A stretch of 64,000 nucleotides of DNA from Hippophae tibetana (lineage: Eukaryota > Streptophyta > Magnoliopsida > Rosales > Elaeagnaceae), in NCBI GenBank assembly GCA_037013495.1, contig CM072812.1, positions 38,685,001 through 38,749,000 on the forward strand. The letters run 5' to 3'. Made by a program: the position numbers and the translations under genes. Shown piece after piece: positions 35,516 to 44,340 of the stretch. Numbering within the stretch: the first letter of the stretch is position 1; each line of letters opens with the position of its first letter. Below the pieces are notes generated by a model. It was given only the letters and a program-made list of their open reading frames with translations. It was not told where the DNA came from and searched no databases.

Positions 35516-35640
35516 GCTCCCAAGAAAGAATGGTGGTGCAACGGCTACTTAAAAACCATTCTCCTAGCCAGAACAACGTTCCCAGGAAAGACTAGTGGCA
35601 CAAAGGCTTCCAAGAACTAGTCTCCTAGACACAACTCTCT
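35516..35640 (-). repeat. Tandem 62-bp units, each forming a hairpin
   Basis: Two units start at 35516 and 35578. Unit one holds AGAATGGT (35527-35534) and ACCATTCT (35555-35562); unit two holds AGACTAGT (35589-35596) and ACTAGTCT (35616-35623). Each pair is perfectly complementary over eight bases with loops of 20 and 19 bases. The two stems differ at two base pairs (A-T against C-G, and G-C against A-T), and both partners change together. The site lies in the transcribed leader between primer site and gag a, about 150 bases before the gag start. Confidence 0.8.
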
Positions 35641-35764
35641 TAGATTTTTACTTTTTATGCTATTAAGTTAATTAAGTTAAGTTAGGTATAAATTTAATTA
35701 AGTTAAAAAAAATATACGTTTATGTAATATAAGTTAATCAAAATCTAAGTTAAAATTTTTTTTT

Positions 35765-36075
35765 AATTTTTTATTCAACCACGGTGATTTTAATTTACTA
35801 TCAACGCTATATTATTTATTTTTTTAACTGAAAAATTAAATTTTTTTTCTATTCATGAACGGTAATTTTATTTTACTATTAACGCTAAAAAAAATTTATT
35901 TATTTTTTATTTTTATTTTTATTTTTATTTTTTACTATTCATGAACGGTAATTTATTTTACTATTTACACTATATTATTTATTTATTTTTCTATCTTAAA
36001 TTTTTTTTAAAGTTTTTAATTTTTTTTTACTATTCATGAACGGAAATTTATTTTACTTCAGATTTCAAATTTCTA
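35765..36075 (-). repeat. Degenerate tandem repeats in the leader
   Basis: About four units of roughly 80-100 bases share the core 'attcatgaacggtaatttattttactatt.acgcta' (near 35775, 35850, 35938 and 36028). Runs of A and T separate them. By position they are in the element leader, between primer site and hairpins. Confidence 0.7.
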
Positions 36076-36258
36076 AATTATTTTACTATTAAAAAAAATT
36101 TATTTTTTTTATTTATATATTTATTTATTTATTTATTATTTTTTATGAAATTTGAAATTTGATTATTATTTTTATTAAAACAAAAAAAAATTACAATTAT
36201 TTACAACACAAAAATGTTTTTTAAAATTTTGATAAATAATTTAAAAACCGCTATTCCT

Positions 36259-36276
36259 TCCCCGGCAACGGCGCCA
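36259..36276 (-). promoter_or_regulatory. Primer-binding site (tRNA-Asp type)
   Basis: On the minus strand the site reads TGGCGCCGTTGCCGGGGA, the site complementary to a tRNA 3' end used by Athila/Tat elements. Six bases separate it from the LTR edge at 36283. It appears fully preserved. Confidence 0.9.
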
Positions 36277-37090
36277 AAAACTTGATGAGCAAAAACTAGT
36301 ATCGCCGATTCTTGCCAATACTTTGGTTTTAATATTTATAAAACTCTCGCAAGTACACGAATCATTTCGAAGAAAATGATAAGTATACTCCCAAGGTCGA
36401 TCTAAGGAAAGAATGTATGTGGTTTTTAATTTATTATTCAAACTTTTAAAAATGAAATTAAATCCTAAACATTCTTTCAAGGTGTCCAAATTAAACATAA
36501 GAATTTAATTATCCGAGTACTAACTTTCAAGTTTTAAAACCACTACTGAAAACATGTTGTCAATACATTTTCATATAATAATTCTTATAAAAAACTTTTG
36601 AAATAGAGTTCCACTCTAACTACCGGGCGATTGTACCAACAAATAAAAGAGCACTACTCTAAATTAGACCGGATAACTAAACCTTAAAATCTAATTTTCA
36701 GATTTAAGTTTGTAATGAAAAATAATATATTTCTCTCTAACATTCTTAATATAAAATCTTAAATAAAAATAAAATCAATTCATTTTAGAAATTTTCACCT
36801 ATTTAATATTTCGCAAGCATAACAACGTTATTATTATATCATGTTTACAAACAGCGAGCAGAGTTTAATTTAATCACAGACAAATTAAATATAACATGTA
36901 AGAATAAAGCATAAAAAATAACTGTAAAGAAAATAAAATCCTTACAAAACTTCGATGTTATTCCCGTTGCTGGAAAACCTCCAAGCGGAATTTGCACTCC
37001 CATTTATTGAATCAAAAAGCTAATAAATTACAAAAACATTACTAGTTCTTCTCAAAAAGAGAAGAACTCTAAAACTAAGAGAATTTAACT

Positions 37091-37163
37091 AAAAACTAAG
37101 AAAGAAACTAAGAAAAGCTTAAAAACTAAGAAAGAAACTAAGAAAAACTTAAAAACTAAGAAA
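37091..37163 (-). repeat. 30-bp direct repeats in the LTR leader
   Basis: Two complete 30-base copies (37091-37120 and 37121-37150) of 'aaaaactaagaaagaaact' plus 'aagaaaa.ctt' are followed by a partial third copy. They lie just downstream of the predicted TATA box in the minus-strand transcript. LTR A has a shorter version at 440-490. Confidence 0.8.
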
Positions 37164-37225
37164 TGAGAGAAAGAAAGAGAAGAGAAGAATGATTTTGAGG
37201 TGTGTTTAGAAGTGAAGAGAAGGGA

Positions 37226-37317
37226 GGTATTTATAGGTGAGGATGGAGAGAAAAAGTAGAGGAAAAAATGTAAAAACGCGGATTAGTGATTGCTGACATC
37301 ATTTGATGACGTCAGCA
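37226..37317 (-). promoter_or_regulatory. LTR promoter: TATA box and TGACG palindrome
   Basis: On the minus strand CCTATAAATACC (37226-37237) is a good plant TATA box. About 55 bases upstream lies an inverted repeat at 37291-37317 with arms TGCTGACATCA and TGATGACGTCAGCA, containing TGACGTCA, and another TGACG follows at 37318-37322. TGACG motifs are the binding sites of TGA/bZIP factors (as-1-like). LTR A keeps the TATA box (540-547) and a worn form of the palindrome (612-635). Confidence 0.7.
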
Positions 37318-37324
37318 TGACGTG

Positions 37325-37480
37325 GGAGCGGCTACACGTGAAAAATGGGGCGAAACGGGCATGGGCGCGCGCGGAGGGCAGCTAGGGCGCGCGCGGGGGC
37401 AGCACCAGGGCGCGCAGGGGCATGGGCTGGACTGGGCACTGGCGCGCGCGGCTGGGCAGCTGGGCGGCGCTGCGGCGCAA
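37325..37480. other. GC-rich tract in the LTR
   Basis: About 155 bases are dominated by G and C, with repeated 'ggcgcgcgcgg', 'gcgcgcgcgggggcagc' and 'gcatgggc' words, inside a window that is otherwise strongly AT-rich. Both strands are open through it, giving alanine/arginine/proline-rich readings that are composition artefacts and not genes. It lies just upstream of the palindrome and TATA box. Confidence 0.8.
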
Positions 37481-37768
37481 TTTTCTCTTTTTTGACATTT
37501 TTGACCCATTTTGTCCAATTTTTCCATATTTGTTGACCTTTCTCCATTTATTTATTAATATATTTGTGATGTATTGCTTCCAGTATTCCTCTTTGAGTCT
37601 TTAAGTTACGTTTTTAAGCCAAAATACTTGAAAAACAATAAAAATACCCGTTATTCCGAAAAAGACAAATTTATATAAATATATGATAAAACATATAAAT
37701 ATATATATTTTTAATCAATTAATGTGCATAAAATCATGGTAATTTTAGTGCTTTTTGAGCACTCATCA

Positions 37769-38600
37769 ATACCTTATTGGACTTAACACAAAATTTTAGG
37801 CCTTTTTTTTACTAGTGTGTCAACTGATTGACATACTAACATACCAGTCTCATTTAGTAAATTTAAGGTATATTTTCTTTGAGATAAAACTATTCCTTTA
37901 TTAGACTAAGATACTTCAATCTCAAAAAAATATTTTGGAGGACTTGGATCTTCATTTAAAACCTTTTGGACAAGTAATTTTGTAAAGCCTCTCTTTTATA
38001 ATGAATGTATTGATCTTATCTTGCTATTTTTTTAAGAAAAGAGTATGAACTGAGTTATTCTGATAATAGCCAAAGGAAATCATAGATTTTGTGAACCTTC
38101 TAAACCATGCTTTCAGAGATTTTTTCTACCTATACAATGATTCCTTTAATCTGCATACCTTTTGGCTACACTTTTTTTTTGTATTATGCATCTTCGTAGA
38201 AGATCTATGTAGATTTCTTTAAATAATTCAACATGTAAAAAATTGTTCCTCACATCAAATTATTGTAATGACCAATCCAAGTTAGCAACTAAAGGTAACT
38301 ATGCATAAATTGTGTTCATTTTGGCTACAGGTGTAAATGTTTGTGTAATTAATCCCATAAGTTTAAGTGTATCTCTTTACTACCAATCTTGCTTTAAAGT
38401 GTTCAATTGTGTCATCAATATTGTGCTTCATGGTCAAAATCTACTAACATCCAACTCATTTCTTCCCTAGTCAAAATTCATAGCTTCTATTCACCTAAGA
38501 TCAACTAAGGCTTCTTGCATATTGTTAGTTATAGATACAATAGATAATTGATTGACAAATGACTTATTTGTTTTTAACAAGAAAGGTGGAGATATATAAT
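37769..38600 (-). pseudogene. Ty1-copia reverse transcriptase, truncated
   Basis: The minus strand reads 'KESLYRQKKSLKAWFRRFTK' near 38050-38150 ('sLYGLKQsprAWf' motif), then a stretch on the way to 'LPKYFF.IEVS.SNKGIVLSQRKYTLNLLNETG' near 37830-37930. This is the copia RT palm and connection. The usual YVDDM box falls in a decayed stretch near 38000. The reading stops at the LTR edge at 37768, so the RNase H end of this copia element is missing. Confidence 0.75.
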
Positions 38601-40180
38601 GGTTCATGGGATATTTTACTTTACTAGATAATTAAGGTTCATATGTGGGTTTTAGAATACCTCTGGTGAGACATTGTGGTAACTACCTCTTGGATGACTC
38701 AAGCATTGTACAAGGAATATCCTTAGACAACGATTGGTCCAGTGCATCAAATGGGAGAGAGTCAGACTCGATCTTAAAAGTTTCTCGACTTTCTGGGTGC
38801 TCAATTCCACTTAGATCAAAGTTTCAATCGCTAAATTCAAACTCATTCACTTCTATGTTCATTGTGTCATTGTGTAAGTTATTAGTACTCACATCCACTT
38901 TTGCACTTATTGTTTCGTTGTGTATCACCACTCACGTCCAACTTTTGACCATTGGAATCCAAATTACCTAGATTTTGAATAGATATTTCCTCCACATATT
39001 CCTCAAGGTTATATACAAAATTTTGAATTTCGTCAAGATACTCCTCCTAAAAGTCAATCTTAGGAAAATACATAATATCTTAATGAAAGACAATATTCAT
39101 AGTGATAAATATGCATTTAGTAGGGGGATGATAGCATATGTATCCCTTTTAATGAATAGAATATCTGACAAAGACACATTTCAAGGCTTGAGGTATTAAC
39201 TTAATGCATTGGTGTTTATGAAGATAACCATAGGCAACACATCTGAGGGCATGAGGTAGTAGTTTTGGGATTATTGGAGCAATAACAGCTTCTACAAGTG
39301 ATTATAATAGTGTTTTGAAATTGATAGAATGAGATAGAATATGATTAATAAGATATTCAACAGAGATAAGAGCTTCATTCCAGTAGCATAAGGGCATGTG
39401 AGCCTCGATTAAGGAAGTACAAACAACTTTTTATAAGTGCTTATTCTTACATTCGATCACACCATTCCCTTGAGGTGTATATGGATAATTGGTTTGATGA
39501 ATTGAGCCATAAGAGTCCAAAAATTGTATTCATGTATTATATTGTGTATGAATGGTGTTATAAAACTTCTGAAACATCAATGTAACTTCTAATTTGAATT
39601 TCATCAAACATAAATAAGTCATTCGAGTACAATCATCTATAAAGTTAACAAACCAATGTGATCCCCCAAATAGGAAACTTTGGATGCTCTCCAAACATCA
39701 GAGTGAATAATAAGAAAAGAAACTGGGCTTTTATTTAATATCAAAGGAAATGAAATATGCTATCTTTTTTCAAGTTCACACCCATCATATTTGAAAATAA
39801 AAATATCTAAATTTGTAAATAAACTAGGAAAAAAAGTTTTTATAATAACCAAATAAGACATGTCTCAAACGTTGATGCCAGAGCTAGATCTCAATGCTCT
39901 TATAGTGTTCTCTACTACCAAAGCTTATTATAATTAGTTGGAAGTTTTTTACTCCAAATTCAAGTAATACAACTTCCCTCTCTTAACATTATAACCAATC
40001 ATTTTTCGAGTTTAAATGCCTATAAATACACAATAATTAAGTCAAAAAGAACAACACAAGATAAGATAGTATTGATTTGAGAGATTTGAGAGACTAATAA
40101 AAGGTTAAAATCTAAGGAAGGAGTAACTAACATAGAATGAAGGTGTAAAGTATTAGTAAGATGTGATGACCTTCCGCAAT
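38601..40180 (-). pseudogene. Ty1-copia integrase region remnant
   Basis: Minus-strand readings near 39400-39520 correspond to the end of the integrase core ('...W..LMAQFIKPIIHIHLKG', 'SRLTCPYATGMKLLSLLNIL' resembling 'ea.mP..fWgeAv.ta.yliNr'). The segment 38600-39000 holds the acidic linker between integrase and RT. Stops are frequent. The region 39600-40180 continues toward the gag-pre-integrase domain. Confidence 0.6.
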
Positions 40181-41200
40181 AATTAGGCTGGTATTATCGT
40201 CGTCCATGGAGACACAATTTTGAGAGGATGAGTTAAGGTTAAGATTCGTCTAACATCAAATGTCACATGATTGGTAGTACCAAAATCAATTATCCATTTA
40301 CTATTCAAAATAGATGTAGAAATATTTAAGAAATTACCTCCATTTTTATAATGATGACCAATGTTGATGACGTAGGAATGACATCGTCTTCTTTTATTTA
40401 AGCAACTGTTACAATGGGCGACCATTTAGAATTTTAATGTTGTGTTTGGTCCCACCAATCTGGATATCCAATAAGTTTAAAGCAATGATTTTTTGAATGA
40501 TCTATTTGATTGCAGTGAGTGCATTTGTGTATAGGTTTGTCTGAACATTTGGAGTTCTTTAGATTGGTGGATTTTGATCGATCTTGTAACATCTGACTGG
40601 ATCGATGGTGGGAAATAATAGAGGAAGCTTTAGATTTCTCACTGTCCTCATTCGAAGTAGCAAATCAAATGGTCTCATGACGGACTAAGGAATAACACTA
40701 TTCCAAACTTAGGAGTGGTTCGCGACATGAAATTTCTCGTCGAAGTTTATCAAAAAATGTATCAAATCTAGCAAGAAATATATGAACTTGAGTTTTCTCG
40801 ATGGACTACCAATATGTTGTAACATTATCAAGATATTTCATAACCACTTAATAATGATATCTAACTCTCGAAAGATTTCTCTTAACTCCCTGTAATATAC
40901 TTAAAGTGATTTGGTATCGTGTTTAACTGAGAAGATTTTCTGATACAAAGAATAGACATGCTTCTAATTATTACTATCATAAAAAGCTTTGAAAAGAGTG
41001 GAGCGGTTTTTTTCATTATGTAGAAGAATATTTCTCGTTTAGCAATCTGCACCTCTATTAATTGAGACTATATATTATAATTTGTTTCAATAAGTATAAT
41101 GCATACATTAAAGGGACTTTCAGACTTAACTGTAACAATTTTGGTTTCTAAGGATCCAATTTGTTCACTCATCTTATTTTTTTTCCTAGCTTTTTTTTGC
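40181..41200 (-). pseudogene. Ty1-copia gag and protease remnant
   Basis: On the minus strand the zinc knuckle reads CTHCNQIDHSKNHCFKLIGYP followed by a WWD-like end, near 40450-40540. The protease follows as 'SKWIIDFGTTNHVTFD' near 40270-40310 (DFG in place of DSG). Further on, near 40080-40180, comes the gag-pre-integrase segment with LLLVSQ-like words. Upstream, 40700-40760 reads 'FDTFFDKLRREISCREPLLSL' (UBN2/gag pattern). The gag start lies near 41170 (MSEQIGSLETKIVTV). It is broken by stops. Confidence 0.75.
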
Positions 41201-41820
41201 CTTCATTTTTGACTTTTTTTCAGATTGATCTAATCAAACTAAATATAGCCCCATCCAAAAGACCTAAGTCGCTCTATACACTTCTGAGAATTTCGATGGG
41301 ACTAGTGGCTAGTGGCTAGTGGGTTTCAATTGGACTGGTGGCTGGTAGGTTATTGTGGGGCTAGTGGATTTCGGTGGTGACTCTTGTGAATCTGAAAATG
41401 GTGTCTCACTGACTCTGAAAATGGTGGGTTTCGGTCCTAGAGTTTCAGCGGATAGGGATGGGGTTGGGGGTATAGTTGGTGTTGGAGTTGCAGCTGGTCG
41501 TGAAAAAAACTGGTGATGGTGGTGTGGTGGCTGTTGGGGTGGGTAGTGATTGGGGTTTTCTAACAGGCAAAGAAGTGGAGGTAAAAAAATATTCCAGTTT
41601 TTTTTTTAGTAGTTCTTGAATCAAAAATAGTGATTGTTTTCGCCAAGGGTTTGAGAAGGTAGCGATGGTTGAATTTTTGTTTTATGAAATAAAATGGTTG
41701 ATTTGGTTGGCTATGAGCAGTCCTGATTGCGCTTGGGGATTGTATTTGGTCCAACAGATATTCAAGAATGACTAGAAGAGAATGGAATTTCGAAGAGTAC
41801 TATTTCTGCATAATCAATTG
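41201..41820 (-). other. C-rich leader of the copia element
   Basis: Between primer site and gag, the stretch 41290-41550 is strongly G-rich on plus (C-rich on minus) with many 'ggtggtggct' and 'ctagtggct' words. It therefore encodes His/Pro/Ser-rich readings in the minus strand. A direct repeat 'ctagtggctagtggctagtgg' lies at 41300-41322. No stable ORF is supported. Confidence 0.5.
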
Positions 41821-41831
41821 CTCTGATACCA
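41821..41831 (-). promoter_or_regulatory. Copia primer-binding site (initiator tRNA-Met type)
   Basis: On the minus strand TGGTATCAGAG is followed by CAATTG. This is the standard plant copia primer site, complementary to the initiator methionine tRNA 3' end. It touches the LTR edge at 41832. Confidence 0.85.
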
Positions 41832-42003
41832 TGTTTTTTTTTGTTGTAACATATATTTTTCATTCATACTTAATATGTATACGTAAATGGCATAAATAGA
41901 GATTAATCAGATTTTTAAAATTTATAACAATTATTTCACATTAATTTCTTCAACTAAAAACAGTTAACGATAATCTTTCAAAATCTTAACAGTTAATTTG
42001 ACA
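41832..42003 (-). repeat. Short 5' LTR of the copia element
   Basis: Read on minus, it starts TGTCAAATTAACTG at 42003 and ends in AACAAAAAAAAACA at 41832, just before the primer site. About 172 bases is short for a copia LTR, so the outer limit is provisional. The partner LTR is not in the window. Confidence 0.5.
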
Positions 42004-42560
42004 CCGGCATTATTAGTAGGCAGTAGCAATGGTCAGTGGCTGTGGTTGGTTATATAAAGGATATTTTTGTCTTTTCACAATAAGTTTACTAAGATATGCT
42101 ATTTTGGAGTAAAAAGTATATATATAATAAATAATAATAGCTAATTGCTTTAGCATTTAGATAGGGTAAATTTGAATCCTACTAATGAAGTGTGCTTGGT
42201 TGAGCGTGTAATAGATATTTCAAAAAAGAAAATAAATAATAATAATACATACTACAAAGTAGAAACCATAATCATAGCAGGAAAAGTATAACATAGCAGG
42301 AAGAAAATCAAGTTAAAAGGAAAAAGACTAGAAACTAAACAGTTAAACGAGAATAAATGGAATCTGATTTAATAAGTAAGATATATTTGTTATTAATATG
42401 ATTTTAAAGTTATATTACTAGTTCCAACAAAAAGTGCTACATTTTTCAAATAAAAAAAGAAAAGAATAAATGATATTTATAAATTTGACAGTGAAAAGAT
42501 CAAATATTCATGTAGAAGTTACTATTTCTAGAATGAATCTGCTCAAGTACTGCAGTTCTA
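42004..42560. other. AT-rich DNA upstream of the GUX-like gene
   Basis: This noncoding stretch probably contains the distal promoter of the GUX-like gene. A worn tRNA-like patch at 42140-42215 ('ttagc.tttagatagggtaaatttgaatcc') was not convincing enough to call. Confidence 0.4.
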
Positions 42561-42569
42561 CCTTCACCA

Positions 42570-42837
42570 TTATATATTAGCCACCCTAAGCTCCAAAGAT
42601 CATCATAGGTCTCTCTCTCGTTACAGTCTAAGCTTTTCCTTTACGAAGTAGAACATTCTCTTGTGTACAGTAAACTACCTCTCAACAACTCCTTTTCAAC
42701 CACCATTTCTTTATTAACATCATAACATAGATAATGTACTCAATTAGTTTTAATTAAGTAATTGATACTGCCTAGCTAGCTATTGTTAAGAAATTAAAAT
42801 GACAACATTAATGGGTTCCGTGCAATAGTAGTTGAGG
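42570..42837 (+). promoter_or_regulatory. Promoter and 5' UTR of the broken GUX-like gene
   Basis: A TATA box tatatatta (42571-42579) is followed about 25-35 bases on by a pyrimidine-rich stretch 'ggtctctctctcgttacag', typical of a plant transcription start. The region continues to ATG triplets at 42800 and 42812. It then stops at the TGAGG target duplication of the inserted chromovirus at 42833-42837. The ATG at 42800 is in a different frame from the coding sequence that resumes at 49738. Confidence 0.55.
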
Positions 42838-43148
42838 TGTTACAGTAAACTTGTAGATAAGAAGATAAACAAAAGAAGAGTAGAAGAGATGCTGGATTTA
42901 GGTAAAATTCTCTATATCTTTTCTGATTTTCTAAGTGGTTTTATATATAGCATTAGAATTGATGAACAAACCCTAACAAATTTTTTGACATTCATAACAG
43001 AAAACCCTAATTTATTCGGTGGTCTCTTTTATGTTTTTCTAACCGAATTCGTGCGCCTTCTTCTGCCTCTCTCCTTCGTACGCGATGATTCTCTCTCCTT
43101 CGCACGTGATGATCTTTTGGTGAGCATGAGCAGGAAGAGTTCGTATCA
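42838..43148 (-). repeat. 3' LTR of the chromovirus
   Basis: It runs from tgttacagtaaac to gagttcgtatca. A clean polypurine tract, AGGAGGGAGGAA on the minus strand (43149-43160), touches its inner edge, as needed for plus-strand priming. It contains 'ctttcgtacgcgatgattctctctcc' type repeats of 'gcgatgat' near 43080-43115. Confidence 0.9.
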
Positions 43149-43160
43149 TTCCTCCCTCCT
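43149..43160 (-). promoter_or_regulatory. Polypurine tract
   Basis: On the minus strand AGGAGGGAGGAA lies immediately before the 3' LTR start TGATACGAAC. This is the plus-strand primer of the chromovirus. Confidence 0.85.
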
Positions 43161-44340
43161 TAGAAGAATCCTTGTCCTTAAGGATGAAGTTTGGATATGT
43201 TTTCAAAAAATGCCACTCATTTTCCCAAGTAGCTTCTTCGATTGGAATGTCTTTCCATTTGACCAAAATTTCTGTCTTCGGTCGATATTTCCCTTTTTGG
43301 GTCACATGTCGGTTGAGAATGGTTTTAGGTTGGGGAAGAATTGTTGCTTGTTCAGAGACTAGAGGAAGTTGGTTGGAGCTTGCTGGTATTTCCCCTTCGT
43401 GTTTTTTTAGCATGCTTACATGAAAGACATCATGTATTTGAGAAGCGAGTGGTAGGCCAGCTTGTAAGGCACTGGTCCTATTCCAGCGATGATTCTGTAT
43501 GGGCCAAAAAAATGAGGAGGTAATTTTCTTGATGAGCGAAAGGCAACTGATGATTGTCTATAGGGTTAGAGCCTAAGGTATACATAATCTCCCTCTTTGA
43601 AGATGACTTCTCGTTGATGTCTATCAGCTTGGCATTTCATTCGATTGTGAACTTGTAGCAGGTTGTGCCTTAATTCTCGTAGTAGGTGATCTCTGGTACG
43701 TAGGTGTTCATCCACAGCTAGTATTTGGGCAGTTTTGGGGACATATGTTAGTATGAGAGGAGGTGGAATGTCGTAAACTGCTTCAAAGGGAGTCATCTGT
43801 GTTGTAGAGTGGATAGAGGTGTTGTAGCTATACTTAGCCCAAGGAATCCAATCAATCCATTTGCATGGTTAATCCCCAGTGAAGCAGCGCAGATACTGTT
43901 CCAGTGTGCGGTTGGTCACCTCAGTTTGTCTAACGGTCTGAGGGTGGTAGCTAGAGCTCATGCACAATTGGGTTCCTTGTAAACGAAACAACTCTTGCCA
44001 GAAGGAACTAATAAACACCTTATCACGATCATTGACAATAGAAGTAGGCATACCATGCAATCGTATGATGTTGGACACAAATGTCTTGGCTATAGTAGGA
44101 GCTGAAATGGGTGCTTCATAGGGATGAAATGAGCATATTTACTCAAGAGATCCACAATTACCATTATAACTGTATGTCCTTTTGAAGCAGGTAATCCTTC
44201 CACAAAATCCATTGAGATATCAACCCAAATCTTCTCAGGTATGGGAAGAGGTTGAAGCAATATTGCTGGTTTCATAGTTTATGTTTTGAACCGTTGGCAA
44301 GTGTCACATTCCCTGAGGACTTTCTTCAACATTTGGCGTA
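43161..44340 (-). pseudogene. Chromovirus integrase with C-terminal chromodomain
   Basis: Integrase pieces: 44275-44090 ('[20 protein letters not shown]', '[20 protein letters not shown]') holds the first Asp. 44078-43869 ('RLHGMPTSIVNDRDKVFISS', 'YHPQTVRQTEVTNRTLEQYL') holds the second Asp and the Glu. 43796-43566 holds the later part. The chromodomain at 43320-43160 reads 'YRPKTEILVKWKDIPIEEAT' followed by 'WENEW', with the aromatic cage pattern of plant chromoviruses; such modules direct insertion by reading chromatin. The protein is interrupted by several stops. Confidence 0.85.

Larger units (their letters stand above)
27971..37768 (-). mobile_element. Large Athila-like LTR element with two gag regions
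   Basis: On the minus strand it runs: LTR (37768-36283), primer site, leader with hairpins, gag copy a (35364-34016), a gag-tail spacer, gag copy b (33693-32167), protease, reverse transcriptase, RNase H, integrase (to 28456) and a 3' noncoding tail (to about 27971). No second LTR could be found on the left, so the 3' LTR is lost or outside the recognisable part. On the right the LTR directly abuts a copia RT/RNase H reading, showing that it inserted into the copia element. Pol is nearly collinear with only seven stops that I could place, mostly of the C-to-T or G-to-A kind. Confidence 0.8.
36283..37768 (-). repeat. 5' LTR of the dual-gag element
   Basis: It runs from tgatgagcaaaaac at 36283 to gagcactcatca at 37768, about 1486 bases, with short inverted ends TGATGAG/CTCATCA. 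It contains, in minus-strand order, an AT-rich start, a GC-rich tract, a bZIP-like palindrome, a TATA box, a purine-rich leader with 30-bp repeats and a long AT-rich U5 that ends at the primer site. It shares long blocks with the LTRs at 241-1124 and 19075-20487. Confidence 0.9.

Noticed and set aside
37312..37604. Ala/Arg/Pro-rich open frames in three frames
   Set aside because: Composition artefact of the GC-rich LTR tract; all frames are open at once and no start context or motif is present.
38645..38971. Plus-strand 108-codon open frame
   Set aside because: Antisense of copia pol; no motif of its own.
42140..42215. tRNA-like patch (SINE candidate)
   Set aside because: Only a weak B-box resemblance (tttgaatcct) and no A box or tail.
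42832..43362. Plus-strand 176-codon open frame
   Set aside because: It spans the chromovirus LTR and the antisense of the chromodomain; the minus-strand reading explains the sequence.
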